Assembly (NCBI RefSeq): GCF_024159085.1
Contig: NZ_JAMZDE010000006.1
Span: forward strand, 248,001 to 312,000
Reading direction: 5' to 3'
Origin: Idiomarina rhizosphaerae
Lineage (GTDB): Bacteria > Pseudomonadota > Gammaproteobacteria > Enterobacterales > Alteromonadaceae
Length of the DNA: 64,000 bases
Part shown: in pieces, positions 18,206 through 28,034 of the stretch
Layout: every line of letters starts with the position of its first letter
Position numbering within the stretch: position 1 is the stretch's first letter
Made by a program: the position numbers and the translations under genes
The notes under the pieces: model-generated
What the model was told of the DNA's origin: nothing
The model's input: only the letters and a program-made list of their open reading frames with translations
The model's database searches: none

Positions 18206-20050
18206 CTAAATAGACAGTTTAGACAGCTTTTTGCCGCCCCAAACTGAGTTAACAATGGCACGGGTTCCAACTATCGCGGTAAACATGGACGTTATAATTC
18301 CGATAGCAAGAGTGATAGCAAAGCCTTTAATAGGACCGTTACCAATAGCGAACAAGATAAGCGCTGCAATCAGCGTTGTTACGTTCGCATCGGCAATGGT
18401 CGACAAGGCGCTGTCATAGCCGTGATGAATTGCCTGTTGAGGGCTTCGTTTGGCTTTTATTTCTTCGCGTATGCGCTCGAAAATAAGGACGTTAGCATCG
18501 ACTGCCATACCAACCGTCAGTACAATACCGGCCATACCCGGTAAGGTTAGCGTTGCGCCCGGAATCATCGACATCACGCCAATAATAAGCACCAGGTTTG
18601 CCGCCAGAGCACAGTTGGCAACCAGACCAAACTTTTTGTAGTACAACAACATAAAGGCGAGAACTAAAACAAAGCCCCAAAAAATAGCCTGAGTACCAGC
18701 ATCAATGTTCTGCTGACCTAAGCTTGGCCCTACGGTACGTTCTTCGACAATTTGAATAGGTGCAATCAATGCGCCAGCGCGAAGTAACAAAGTAAGGCTT
18801 TTAGCTTCCTGAGCACCGACGCCGGTTATACGGAAGCTACTAGGCAAACGTGATTGAATAGTCGCCACGTTGATAACTTCCGCGTTCTTAGTGAACTGTA
18901 AGTTACCTTCTGCGTCGCGCTCGTCTGTGGCTTTATACTCAATAAAGACCGTCGCCATTGCTTTACCGACGTTATCTTTAGTTGCTAAGGACATTTTGTT
19001 ACCGCCAGCACCATCCAGGGTAATATTAACCTGCGGACGGTTGTACTCATCGTAACCAACGCTGGCGTTCACTATGTGATCACCCGTAACAATAACTTCT
19101 TCTTTCAGCAATTGATCCGGACCGTCGCGCATTGGCATTAATTCGCTGCCAAAAGGTACCCGACCGTTCTGGGCGTCACGCACATCGTTCTCGGAATCAA
19201 CCATACGGAACTCCAGCGTTGCTGTAGCCCCTAAAATCTCTTTCGCTCGTGCTGTGTCCTGCACGCCAGGTAATTCCACCACAATGCGTTTTGAGCCCTG
19301 ACGCTGGATAACCGGCTCGGCAACACCTAATTCGTTAACCCGGTTACGCATAATGGTAATATTTTGAGATACCGCGTAATCACGTGTTTCAGCAAGCTTT
19401 TGCTCGCTCATCTGTAGTTGCAGCAGTTGGTTTTCATCGTCTTCCAGAAGCGTATACCCCTGATAACGACCATCCAGATACTCAGCAGCCTCTGCGTAAG
19501 CTTCTTCATTACGAAGTTCAATTTCAACCGTCGTGTCATTAACGCGAACAGCACTGTAACGAATACGCTCTTCACGCAGTTCGGCACGAATCGTGTCCTT
19601 CATACCATCGACAATTTTACGGACGGCTTCGTCCATGTCGATTTCCATCAAGAAGTGCACACCACCACGTAAATCCAGCCCTAACTTCATTGGCTGAGCG
19701 CCAACACTTTTCAACCACTCGGGTGTTGCTGGAGCAAGGTTTAAAGCGACTATGTAGTTATCACCTAAACTCTCCATGATAGCTTTCCGAGCTTCTAACT
19801 GCTCATCATCGGAGTTAAGTCGAACTAAAAGCTGCTCTTCTTCTAAAGCAATGCTTTTGGGTTGTATGCCAACGTTTTCCAGACTGCTCTTCACGCGATC
19901 CATGGTGCTGGTATCGATGGTCGCATTTCGGTTTGCGGAAATTTGAACTGCTGGATCTTCACCGTAAATGTTTGGCAGCGCATAGAGCGCTGCCACCAAT
20001 ACGACAAAAATAACCAGCAGATTTTTCCACAACGGGTATTTATTTAACAC
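18206..20050 (-). CDS. secD: Protein translocase subunit SecD
   Basis: The large SecDF subunit, 614 residues. One N-terminal helix ([20 protein letters not shown]), a long periplasmic region with the P1 head ([38 protein letters not shown]), then five C-terminal helices ([30 protein letters not shown]). The start is GTG (20,050) with AGGGG about 7 bases before it. The order yajC-secD-secF is conserved, but tgt and queA, which usually precede it, are absent here. Confidence 0.96.
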   Translation of the reverse strand: MLNKYPLWKNLLVIFVVLVAALYALPNIYGEDPAVQISANRNATIDTSTMDRVKSSLENVGIQPKSIALEEEQLLVRLNSDDEQLEARKAIMESLGDNYIVALNLAPATPEWLKSVGAQPMKLGLDLRGGVHFLMEIDMDEAVRKIVDGMKDTIRAELREERIRYSAVRVNDTTVEIELRNEEAYAEAAEYLDGRYQGYTLLEDDENQLLQLQMSEQKLAETRDYAVSQNITIMRNRVNELGVAEPVIQRQGSKRIVVELPGVQDTARAKEILGATATLEFRMVDSENDVRDAQNGRVPFGSELMPMRDGPDQLLKEEVIVTGDHIVNASVGYDEYNRPQVNITLDGAGGNKMSLATKDNVGKAMATVFIEYKATDERDAEGNLQFTKNAEVINVATIQSRLPSSFRITGVGAQEAKSLTLLLRAGALIAPIQIVEERTVGPSLGQQNIDAGTQAIFWGFVLVLAFMLLYYKKFGLVANCALAANLVLIIGVMSMIPGATLTLPGMAGIVLTVGMAVDANVLIFERIREEIKAKRSPQQAIHHGYDSALSTIADANVTTLIAALILFAIGNGPIKGFAITLAIGIITSMFTAIVGTRAIVNSVWGGKKLSKLSI

Positions 20051-20078
20051 GTCGTGCCCCTGTTTCTAATGTCAGAGA

Positions 20079-20414
20079 TTAGAGAGACTTCATTGTCCCT
20101 TTCGGAAGAACGGAAGTCACAGAACCTTTCTGAATGGTTACTTCAAGCTCGTCAGTCAAAGCAATAACGAGAAAGTCTTTGTCTTCGCTTACTTTAGTGA
20201 TTTTACCGACCAAACCACCTTGAGTCAGCACTTCATCACCCTTGCTCAAAGCACCCATCAGCTCTTTATGCTGCTTGACACGTTTTGCTTGTGGACGATA
20301 AATCATGAAGTAAAAAATTAACGCAAACATGACCAGCATGAAAATCAGTTCCATACCGCCACTGCTCTGGCCGCCGGCCTCTTGCGCATATGCTGAGCTA
20401 ATAAAAAAGTCCAT
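20079..20414 (-). CDS. yajC: Preprotein translocase subunit YajC
   Basis: A single-pass inner-membrane protein of 111 residues that associates with SecDF. The helix MELIFMLVMFALIFYFMIYRPQAKR (about 21-45) and the small beta domain GDEVLTQGGLVGKITKV are standard. GAGG lies 7 bases before the ATG. It is the first gene of the secDF transcript; the 138 AT-rich bases upstream (20,415-20,552) should hold the promoter. Confidence 0.95.
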   Translation of the reverse strand: MDFFISSAYAQEAGGQSSGGMELIFMLVMFALIFYFMIYRPQAKRVKQHKELMGALSKGDEVLTQGGLVGKITKVSEDKDFLVIALTDELEVTIQKGSVTSVLPKGTMKSL

Positions 20415-20552
20415 AAAATTCCCTCAGTTAATTTAAATTTATTATTAAATTTCGGATAACCATCTCACGATATGGGGACAGTTACTCCAGAATGCAATTC
20501 AATTTTTCTAAGGCGGCTATACTATCAGAAAGTTTAACGCCGCTCAGTATTA

Positions 20553-22064
20553 TCAAATATCATATCCCAAACTTTTAAGCCGACGCCGTAAACCTATTTG
20601 AGACACTTGCAAATCCCACATCATTTTTTCAGTATCGGAACGGTTCTGCTCATAACTCTTTTTAATCTCTTCTTCGGATAAATCCTGCGCTGTGCGAACC
20701 CCTTCAAAGCGCTGAATCAGCTGATATACCGATGCCCGTGAGATGCCCAAAGCTTTTGCTGTTGCCTGCAGCTCAAACCGGCAACTACGCAATGTTTCCA
20801 ACAGCTCATCTCTGCTGACGCTGTTGGGCTTACGATGAACGCTGGTTTCATCTTCCCAATGCCCGGGGTTGCTCGGCTTAAGCATAGATAAAAGTTGCGG
20901 GTCAAGGTGCAGTTGCTCTTGCTCGCGGCTATCAATAACGACCTGCCGCGCGACATTTCGCAACTGTCGTACATTACCCGGCCAATGAAAGGTCAGCAGT
21001 TGGCTCATCAATTCACCGGGAATTTTGACATCATGAGAGCGGTCAGCGTAAAGCTTACGCCACTGCTCACGTACAAAATAATCGAATAACAGACCGATAT
21101 CTTCACGGCGCTCGGTTAATGGCGGGATGAATAATTGATAAGCTGAAAGCTTTTCAATTAGCATGGACAGCGTTGAATTCTCTTCAAAGCCGCCAGAGTC
21201 CTGATGGCTGGTCAGCATAATACGGCAAGTAATTGGCAGCGTTTCCTCTGTCCCAACAGGTACTACAGATTTGCTTTGTAGAACAGTATAAAGCAAACGG
21301 TGTAAGCTCGGCGAGGCATCCTCGATGTCTTCCAGCACAATAGTGCCGCCACCGGCTTGTTGGAAATAGCCGGGTTGTCGGCTACCGCCACGATAGCTAC
21401 CAAACAATTCAGCTTCTGCAACCGCATCGTGTATTGCAGCCAGATTAACACTAATAAAGGGTTGTTCCCGACGCTCGCTGGCCTGATGAATAGCGTAGGC
21501 CGCCTGTTGTTTACCCACTCCGGCAGCACCTCTAATCATAACCGGCAAGTCCATTCCAGCCAGTTGGGCAACGCGATTCCGAATGGCGCGAATATCCGAG
21601 CTAATACCAAACAGCACATCGTTGTCATCTACCGAGGAATCTTGCAGCGGCAATAACTTTAAAAGTAAAACGATACGGTGGTTTAGGCCAATAACGACAC
21701 CGTTATCCAGGTCACTTTCTTTCAGAATATATTCGTCCTGAACACCGCGCCCGGCAATAGTGACTGTTGTTTTGGTGCTATGCGCCTTTAGCTTAATACG
21801 GCCACCTGATTCGCGCTGAAAAATGATTGGAGAACGGCTGATAAATTCATCAAGCAATGCTCTGCCGGCATTACCATTTTTGGCGAATTCAGGTTTTACC
21901 CTGCTTAGGTAGTCACTTCCCTGACTGTGTAAATCCATTAACGCTGCGCGTTCACCAATCCGCGACCGATCAGGATGCGCTGCGATCACTAACATTGGAA
22001 CTCGCTGGTAGCTACTAACGAGATCATCAACTACATGTTTTGTCGTGTACTCGGTTGCACTCAT
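20553..22064 (-). CDS. FHA-AAA+ enhancer-binding-type regulator lacking the GAFTGA loop
   Basis: 503 residues: an N-terminal region with an FHA-like fold (about 20-137; best match RIKLKAHSTKTTVTIAGRG to VVIGLNHRIVLLL), a sigma-54-activator-type AAA+ domain (about 155-395) and a Fis-type helix-turn-helix (ATAKALGISRASVYQLIQRF, about 433-452), then ~50 residues of unassigned tail. Walker A is GAAGVGK (179-185) and Walker B is TIVLEDIED (241-249). Where true activators have GAFTGA, this one has GSYRGGSRQPG (222-232). Family knowledge says GAFTGA contacts sigma-54, so it probably does not activate sigma-54 promoters in the usual way. Target genes are unknown; the divergent TRIC-channel gene is a candidate. 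Confidence 0.8.
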   Translation of the reverse strand: MSATEYTTKHVVDDLVSSYQRVPMLVIAAHPDRSRIGERAALMDLHSQGSDYLSRVKPEFAKNGNAGRALLDEFISRSPIIFQRESGGRIKLKAHSTKTTVTIAGRGVQDEYILKESDLDNGVVIGLNHRIVLLLKLLPLQDSSVDDNDVLFGISSDIRAIRNRVAQLAGMDLPVMIRGAAGVGKQQAAYAIHQASERREQPFISVNLAAIHDAVAEAELFGSYRGGSRQPGYFQQAGGGTIVLEDIEDASPSLHRLLYTVLQSKSVVPVGTEETLPITCRIMLTSHQDSGGFEENSTLSMLIEKLSAYQLFIPPLTERREDIGLLFDYFVREQWRKLYADRSHDVKIPGELMSQLLTFHWPGNVRQLRNVARQVVIDSREQEQLHLDPQLLSMLKPSNPGHWEDETSVHRKPNSVSRDELLETLRSCRFELQATAKALGISRASVYQLIQRFEGVRTAQDLSEEEIKKSYEQNRSDTEKMMWDLQVSQIGLRRRLKSLGYDI

Positions 22065-22208
22065 TCTCGCTGATCCTTAGCCCAACAGCAGCTTTTAAAT
22101 TGATGCCATCATAAAATTATGAAGTCTAAATAGCCAATCAATTTGTGCTGGGAATCAATAAAGGTTAATGACAAACTAAGTTATACCACTGCTACTTTTT
22201 GATGACTC

Positions 22209-22823
22209 ATGGAATTGATATTTTACTGGACAGATCACGCAGGTGTCGCGGTTTTTGCGGTAGCTGGCACTTTATTAGCGTTTCGCAAAAAGATGGATGG
22301 TTTTGGTGTACTTGTTTTAGCCTCAGCGACAGCGATTGGCGGCGGTACAACGCGCGATCTCATTCTTGGTTTACCGGTTTTCTGGACACATGACCCTGCC
22401 TACCTCTACACCATAATTGTTGCAGCTCTGCTCACCATTATATGGCTGCGGTTCAGAGCCTATATTCCTATGAACACACTAATGGTTGCAGATGCTATTG
22501 GTCTGGCCTTTTTTGCGACTATGGGCGCGGAGAAAACCCTATCAGCCGGTTTTCCACCCTTTATCGCTATCATCATGGGCACCATATCCGCCTGTTTTGG
22601 TGGCATGCTGCGTGATGTTCTGGCGCGCGATATTCCAATGGTCTTAAAAAGCGAACTGTACGCCACCACCTGTATTATAGGCGCAACCGTTTATGTCATG
22701 CTCGTGCCCTATCAACCTTTAATAGCATTAGCTGCGGGCATGACTTCAACATTGCTCATTAGACTTGGAGCAATAAAGTTTAACTGGTCACTGCCCGTGT
22801 TCCGGGATCATCAGGACCATTAG
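22209..22823 (+). CDS. TRIC-type cation channel family protein (UPF0126, YicG-like)
   Basis: 204 residues and about seven transmembrane helices in two repeated halves: DHAGVAVFAVAGTLLAFRKKMDGFGVLVLASATAIGGGTTRDL and ADAIGLAFFATMGAEKTLSAGFPPFIAIIMGTISACFGGMLRDVL. The paired G-G-x-x-R-D-x-L motifs are the family signature. Related bacterial proteins are homologues of trimeric intracellular cation channels; a glycine-transport annotation is also used for some members. No good ribosome-binding site is visible before the ATG. It diverges from the FHA regulator. Confidence 0.85.
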   Translation: MELIFYWTDHAGVAVFAVAGTLLAFRKKMDGFGVLVLASATAIGGGTTRDLILGLPVFWTHDPAYLYTIIVAALLTIIWLRFRAYIPMNTLMVADAIGLAFFATMGAEKTLSAGFPPFIAIIMGTISACFGGMLRDVLARDIPMVLKSELYATTCIIGATVYVMLVPYQPLIALAAGMTSTLLIRLGAIKFNWSLPVFRDHQDH

Positions 22824-22867
22824 TTATGTTGAGCATGGTTTATTTCTTTAATTCGCGGGGGTAACTC

Positions 22868-24160
22868 ATGTTAAGTATGATTGGTCTGGTTGGCGGCCTT
22901 GTGTTGCTTATCGTACTCACTCTAAAAGGGGTAAACCTGTTTATCAGTGCCCCTCTGTGCGCCTTTATAGTCGCGTTGTGTAGTGGAGTGCCGCTACTGA
23001 CCGGTGAGGTCAATTTCGTTAGCGCCTATATGGACGGCTTTGCCAGCTTTGTTGCCGCCTGGTTCTTTATGTTCCTACTCGGTTCTCTGTTTGGTAAGTT
23101 TATGGAGGATACCGGAGCAGCCGACAGTGTTGCGAGTTGGATCATCAATAAACTCGGTCGCAAGCAGGCAGTTCTGGCGGTGGTACTGGCCTGTGCGATT
23201 CTAACCTATGGCGGTGTCAGCGTTTTTGTTGTCGCTTTTTCGGTTTACCCAATGGCGCTCAGTTTATTCAAAGACGCCAATCTACCACGGCGTTTTATTC
23301 CGGCAGCACTGGCCTTTGGCTCCGTCACTTTTACTATGACCTCGGCGGGCTCACCGGAAATCCAGAACTGGATACCCGTGAAATACCTCGGTACATCACC
23401 TTATGCCGCATGGGAGGTCAGTCTGGTGGTCGCGGTACTAATGGCAACCTTCGGCTACTGGTGGTTAAGAAAGATTATTAACCGCGCTATAGCCAATGGT
23501 GAAACGTTCGAAGCACGTGAAGGCGACCCGATATTGCTGGAACGCAAGTTGCCTTCACCCATTAGTGGCTTAATTCCACTGTTAGTTGTTCTGGGGCTCT
23601 CTTTCACCTTTCACGACACCCTGCAGCAGAACGCGTTAATTGTTGCTTTGCTGGGCGGTGTAATTGCTATTGCAGTTATTAACTTTAAGCATTTTCACAA
23701 ACCCCAAACCGCCATTCACGAAGCAACAACAGGAGCTTTAGTGGCTATTGGTAACACTGCTGCGGTAGTCGGGTTTGGCAGTATCGCTAAAATTACGCCG
23801 GCCTTTGACGCTGCGGTCACCGCCATGACCAGCTTGCCGGGCAATGAATTAGTGGGGGCAGCGGTTGCAGTGAGTGTTATTGCCGGGTTAACCGGTTCAG
23901 CATCCGGTGGACAGGCTATCGCCTTACCTGAAGTAGGCCCGCACTACATGGCTGCGGGCGTTAACCCTGAGCAATTGCACCGTATTGTTTCGATATCTTC
24001 AGGTGCGCTCGACTCTTTACCTCACAACGGTTACGTGGTCACTACTATTCGCGCTATTTGCAACGAAAAACACAGCGCCGCTTACTGGGCCGTTGCCGCG
24101 GTAACTGTTGTAGTGCCGTTAATGGGCCTGGCCGTGGCTATTGGACTGTTCATGCTGTAA
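22868..24160 (+). CDS. GntP family permease
   Basis: A polytopic inner-membrane transporter of 430 residues in the gluconate:H+ symporter (GntP) family. Signature stretches include AYMDGFASFVAAWFFMFLLGSLFGKFMEDTGAADSVA near the N-terminus, YGGVSVFVVAFSVYPMALSLF, and GLTGSASGGQAIALPEVGPHYMAAG. AATTCGCGGGGGTAACTC before the ATG gives a usable ribosome-binding site. There is no gluconate kinase or other sugar-acid gene nearby, so the substrate is open; hydroxyacids and beta-hydroxybutyrate are known for relatives. Confidence 0.87.
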   Translation: MLSMIGLVGGLVLLIVLTLKGVNLFISAPLCAFIVALCSGVPLLTGEVNFVSAYMDGFASFVAAWFFMFLLGSLFGKFMEDTGAADSVASWIINKLGRKQAVLAVVLACAILTYGGVSVFVVAFSVYPMALSLFKDANLPRRFIPAALAFGSVTFTMTSAGSPEIQNWIPVKYLGTSPYAAWEVSLVVAVLMATFGYWWLRKIINRAIANGETFEAREGDPILLERKLPSPISGLIPLLVVLGLSFTFHDTLQQNALIVALLGGVIAIAVINFKHFHKPQTAIHEATTGALVAIGNTAAVVGFGSIAKITPAFDAAVTAMTSLPGNELVGAAVAVSVIAGLTGSASGGQAIALPEVGPHYMAAGVNPEQLHRIVSISSGALDSLPHNGYVVTTIRAICNEKHSAAYWAVAAVTVVVPLMGLAVAIGLFML

Positions 24161-24169
24161 ACATGGAAC

Positions 24170-25921
24170 TCAAGAGCCGCCCAACAGGCGGCCTTTGAGC
24201 TTATCTTTAAGACTGTCTCCAACTTTGGCTTTTAACAACTCTTCCAGTTGCTGGCTTTGTTCACCTGACTCATTGTCCCATTGAGTCAGGTTTTCAAGCA
24301 GGCCTTGCTGCCCACCTAATTGCTCTGAAACTTTGGCAGTAAGGTCGGCTTTTATTTCGGCCAGTTTTTCATCGGCTTCACTCATCGCGGATTGAGTCAA
24401 GGCATCACCTAGCTGGTCATCTAAATCAGATTCAAAACTCAGCGATGGCCGCTGAATATCGCCGCCAATATTGGTAGTAATATCTAACCGCTCTAGTTGC
24501 TTTAAAGCACCTGCAACCGCAGAGGTCAGTTTGCTGCTGCCCTCGGCTTCTAAGTCAAGGTTCAGCATCCGTACCATGGCTTTCCCGTCCAGTTTGTTCT
24601 CTCGCACTAGCACGGTTCCGTCACTGTCCATCATAGATGATAAAATATTGGCACTGAGCGCGCTGCTGTTACTAAGCCCCAGATTGTTCAGTTTTGCACC
24701 TTTTAACTGCCATTGTTGTTTCGCATCAATGCCCAGGTCAGTCAGCGACAATTCACCATTCAGGTTAAACGCATTCCACAAGTCGCTGTTATCAGCCCGA
24801 GCCTGATACGTCGTCGGCTGACCCAGTAAATTATGCTGGTGGGTAATATTTTGCCAGTCGACATCAATAACCGTACCGCCGACCATAAATTCAGTGCGCG
24901 CCTTCTTAATTAAAAACTCCGGCGGTGCGTTATCATCAGCAAAGGAAATTCTCTGCCCCTCGCCGCGAACAGGTTCTACTGTTGCAGAGTTGTCCGAACG
25001 AGCCAGCATAGGACCCAGCTGTTCATAGGCAAGAAGTACGTACTTACTCCACTCCCGGGCTTTTTCGCCTAATAACAAGCCAGTCACGTTCTCTAAACCA
25101 CTTCCGTCCAGACTGAAAAACGACTTAATTCGGTCAATATCGTTACCCGGCGCGTTCTTAAGTTCGGTTATTTGCTGTTGCACTACCTCTTTCGCTTGCT
25201 TCACTTCATCACGAAAATTACTGACAGCTTCTTTGTCTGCCCGAATCGAGTCTTTTAACTCATCTAAAGCCTCTTTTCTCGCCGCAATATCAGCCAAACC
25301 TTCTACTTTGCCTTCGGTAATTTGCTTAATTTTCTCTTCGTATTCTTTTGTTTTGTCCTTACTGGGCAAAGCTTCTCTAGCTGCTTTAACCTCTTGTTCT
25401 TGCTGCTCATAGGCTGCTTTGGCTTCATCAATCACCGTTTCTGTACGCAAATCAACCTTGCTGACAATTTCGTCTACAGAAGGTAAGGACGTGGTCAGTT
25501 TATCCCAGGACTGATTAGCCCAATTTTGTACGTCTTCTTCGTCCGGCATGACATACACGTCACCTTCGCTTTCCCGGGGTTGATTAACGCGTACTCCGGT
25601 CATAGTAAGCTGTTCAATTAAGGTTCGGCCAAGCACAATTTCTGTAGGGCTAATGTCAGCCGACGCTTCACCAACCTGTACCCGGTTATTTTGCGGTGCA
25701 TTAGGGTCGGTAACCTGAATACCAGCCAAAGTCAGAGATAGAGGTACCCAGCTATGCTCAACACGCTCAATATTAACTTCAGCGCCGTTCAGTCTTCCCA
25801 GCGTGTGCTCTAGTGTGATTTTTATAATGCCGTCCAGAAACAACCAGGATATAGCAACCAACAGCAATACGAACCCGGCAAAAACGGCCAGCCCCGGCCA
25901 GCGAATGATACTGCGTTTCAT
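24170..25921 (-). CDS. TIGR03545 family protein (membrane anchored, coiled coil)
   Basis: About 583 residues. One N-terminal helix (WPGLAVFAGFVLLLVAISWLFLDG) anchors a large periplasmic part that includes a Glu/Lys-rich coiled coil (about 160-265) and AsmA-like beta segments near both ends (LTLAGIQVTDPNAPQNNRVQVGEASADISP). I recognise the TIGR03545/TIGR03546 pair common in Alteromonadales; function is unknown. A GTG at 25,927 overlaps the stop of the preceding gene (GTGA), but the ATG at 25,921 sits behind GAGGGGG and is my choice. The AsmA-like features suggest a role in outer-membrane lipid or protein homeostasis, which is only inference. Confidence 0.75.
   Translation of the reverse strand: MKRSIIRWPGLAVFAGFVLLLVAISWLFLDGIIKITLEHTLGRLNGAEVNIERVEHSWVPLSLTLAGIQVTDPNAPQNNRVQVGEASADISPTEIVLGRTLIEQLTMTGVRVNQPRESEGDVYVMPDEEDVQNWANQSWDKLTTSLPSVDEIVSKVDLRTETVIDEAKAAYEQQEQEVKAAREALPSKDKTKEYEEKIKQITEGKVEGLADIAARKEALDELKDSIRADKEAVSNFRDEVKQAKEVVQQQITELKNAPGNDIDRIKSFFSLDGSGLENVTGLLLGEKAREWSKYVLLAYEQLGPMLARSDNSATVEPVRGEGQRISFADDNAPPEFLIKKARTEFMVGGTVIDVDWQNITHQHNLLGQPTTYQARADNSDLWNAFNLNGELSLTDLGIDAKQQWQLKGAKLNNLGLSNSSALSANILSSMMDSDGTVLVRENKLDGKAMVRMLNLDLEAEGSSKLTSAVAGALKQLERLDITTNIGGDIQRPSLSFESDLDDQLGDALTQSAMSEADEKLAEIKADLTAKVSEQLGGQQGLLENLTQWDNESGEQSQQLEELLKAKVGDSLKDKLKGRLLGGS
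24176..24192. terminator. Hairpin at the 3' ends of gntP-like and TIGR03545 genes
   Basis: GCCGCC (24,176-24,181), loop CAACA, GGCGGC (24,187-24,192), then CTTTG on the plus strand. On the minus strand the stem encodes the last residues (R-L-L-G-G) of the TIGR03545 protein. The U-tract is short, so termination may be partial. Confidence 0.5.
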
Positions 25922-25923
25922 AC

Positions 25924-26430
25924 TCACCCCCTCAAGTCCGTATAGATCTGCCAGAAACGGCTACCGCGAATAACCTGCACCACGCGTAGTTTCATTATTT
26001 GAGCCTGAATTCTTTTACGGTAATTGGTAATAACCCAGTAACTCAACGCAGCCACTACCGGCGCGGCAATCAACGCGATAACAAAGCTGCCCATAGTAAT
26101 GGTGTGATTAAACATGGACAGGCGTCCTAGTGCGGTCGCATACAGTGCTTCATAAATGCCCTGCCAGCCCGATGCCTCTAATAAGCTCAAGCCGACACTG
26201 TGGAACCAGGGGTCCAGCAGGTAAGCGATACCAGAGAAAATACCAAAAGATACAATGAATAAACTGAGGTTTACGCGGAATATTAATGCCGCCAACAAAA
26301 TAATTAAGTTATGAATTCGCCATAGCGGGGTTAACCCCATAAACATTCCTAATACTACAGCTAACGCAAGTGCCCAGGCACTGGTTTCAGAATTCAAAGC
26401 TTTTAACAGCTTTGCCAGAATTGTCAGCAT
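25924..26430 (-). CDS. TIGR03546 family membrane protein
   Basis: 168 residues with about three to four hydrophobic segments. The phrase LALAVVLGMFMGLTPLWRIHNLIILLAALIFRVN (residues ~16-49) resembles DUF2062-type membrane proteins. It directly precedes and overlaps the TIGR03545 gene, implying a two-protein complex. No function is established. Confidence 0.75.
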   Translation of the reverse strand: MLTILAKLLKALNSETSAWALALAVVLGMFMGLTPLWRIHNLIILLAALIFRVNLSLFIVSFGIFSGIAYLLDPWFHSVGLSLLEASGWQGIYEALYATALGRLSMFNHTITMGSFVIALIAAPVVAALSYWVITNYRKRIQAQIMKLRVVQVIRGSRFWQIYTDLRG

Positions 26431-26470
26431 TCACCTGACTCCTTTGAAAAAGATAAAATAGCAAATCTGC

Positions 26471-26498
26471 TTGTTATCCGTCATCTTTCTAATATAGT
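26471..26498 (+). promoter_or_regulatory. Putative sigma-70 promoter of the RimK-like gene
   Basis: TTGTTA (26,471-26,476), a 16-base spacer and TATAGT (26,493-26,498), about 75 bases before the start codon, in an AT-rich divergent region (26,431-26,573). Confidence 0.5.
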
Positions 26499-26573
26499 GT
26501 GAGTTGCATTTATTACGCAAATAATAAGCAAATAACTTACATAATTTTTAACGACTTCTGAGTACTTTACGAC

Positions 26574-28034
26574 ATGCAGCAACACGTTCACCTTATCATA
26601 GATAACGCCGCCGACTGGCAGCCTTATTACCCTAGTCAAAGCCTACTCACCGCAAGTGAATACTTACAATCGGCACACTTGCAGAGTCGTTATCACGTCT
26701 TAAATTTGTGTAACGACTTATCTTACCTGTCAACGGGCTACTACGTCAGTCTGCTGGCAGAGGCTCGCGGACAAAGAGTCATGCCATCGGTAGCGACCAT
26801 TAATGACCTGACTAACTTTTCTCATTATCAGTTACTGATTAATACCGCCGACCGATCACTCACTAAATATTTGCAAAATCGTGACGAAAAATCTCTGTCG
26901 TTACTGATTTGTTTTGGCTTATGCGAGCAGCCCGAGCTGGCGTCTTTTGCGCGCCAAATTTTTGAGCGCTATCCGTGCCCTATTCTAAAAGTTGAGCTGG
27001 AATTTAACGGCCGCTGGCACATCAACAAGCTGACATCAGGTGCACTGAATCAGTTAACTGATGAGCAACAAAGCTTTTTTGGTAACTCACTGGATCATTT
27101 CAGTAAACGTGTATGGCGCAAAGCGCGCACCCGCAAAGAATACCGTTTTGATTTAGCCATTCTGTATAACCCGGACGAGGCCATTCCGACCAGTGACAAA
27201 AAAGCATTGTCATTGTTTATTAAAGCCGCGAAAGAAGCCGATATCGAAGCTGAACTGATTACCGCAAACGACTTCAACCGTTTGCTGGAGTTTGATGCGC
27301 TTTTTATACGGGAAACCACCCGCATTAACCACTATACCTACCACTTTGCGAAAAAAGCCGAAGCCAACGGTATGGTAGTGATTGACCACCCGGACTCCAT
27401 TGTTAAATGTGCCAATAAAGTGTTCTTAAAAGAGTTACTGGATAAACATAAGGTGGCGACACCAAAAACAGAACTCTTGTTGAGCCAATCAGATATCGAC
27501 TACGAAGCAATAGGCGAACGTTTGGGTTACCCGGTTGTGCTGAAAATTCCTGACGGCTCATTTTCTATTGGCGTAGAAAAAGCAGAAGACTTAGCTCAGT
27601 TTAAACAAGTGGCAACGGAGCTTTTCAAGCAGTCCACTATATTGCTGGCACAAGAGTATATGAGAACCGACTACGACTGGCGTATTGGTGTGCTGAATAA
27701 CCGCCCCATTTACGCTTGTCAGTACTTTATGGCGCGTAATCATTGGCAAATTTATAACCACAGCGAGTCCTCTTCGCGTGGTAAAAGCGGTTCTTTTGCC
27801 ACTTTAGGCGTGCATCAGGCTCCTAAAGATGTGGTGCGGCTGGCATTACAGGCAACTCGCTTAATTGGCGACGGCCTGTACGGTGTGGATATTAAACAAA
27901 CAGCGCAAGGTCCGGTTGTTATCGAAATTAATGACAACCCGTCAATTGAATCTGGTGTGGAAGACAAACACTTAGGTTATGAGCTTTACCGGCTAATAAT
28001 GGCTGACTTTGGACGACGCCTGGATGAATACTGA
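26574..28034 (+). CDS. RimK family ATP-grasp ligase with RLAN domain
   Basis: 486 residues. The N-terminal ~150 form a RimK-like ATP-grasp N-terminal (RLAN) domain (QSLLTASEYLQ..., NLCNDLSYLSTGYYVSLLAEARGQRV), and residues ~270-480 form an ATP-grasp ligase: GYPVVLKIPDGSFSIGVEKAED, ILLAQEYMRTDYDWRIGVLNNRPIYACQY, and the metal-binding VVIEINDNPSIESGVED. Proteins of this class join an amino acid to a carboxylate by an acyl-phosphate route; RimK itself adds glutamate to ribosomal protein S6, but this longer architecture is distinct and its substrate is not established. The following GNAT gene overlaps it, which suggests ligation and acetylation act on the same substrate. Confidence 0.85.
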   Translation: MQQHVHLIIDNAADWQPYYPSQSLLTASEYLQSAHLQSRYHVLNLCNDLSYLSTGYYVSLLAEARGQRVMPSVATINDLTNFSHYQLLINTADRSLTKYLQNRDEKSLSLLICFGLCEQPELASFARQIFERYPCPILKVELEFNGRWHINKLTSGALNQLTDEQQSFFGNSLDHFSKRVWRKARTRKEYRFDLAILYNPDEAIPTSDKKALSLFIKAAKEADIEAELITANDFNRLLEFDALFIRETTRINHYTYHFAKKAEANGMVVIDHPDSIVKCANKVFLKELLDKHKVATPKTELLLSQSDIDYEAIGERLGYPVVLKIPDGSFSIGVEKAEDLAQFKQVATELFKQSTILLAQEYMRTDYDWRIGVLNNRPIYACQYFMARNHWQIYNHSESSSRGKSGSFATLGVHQAPKDVVRLALQATRLIGDGLYGVDIKQTAQGPVVIEINDNPSIESGVEDKHLGYELYRLIMADFGRRLDEY

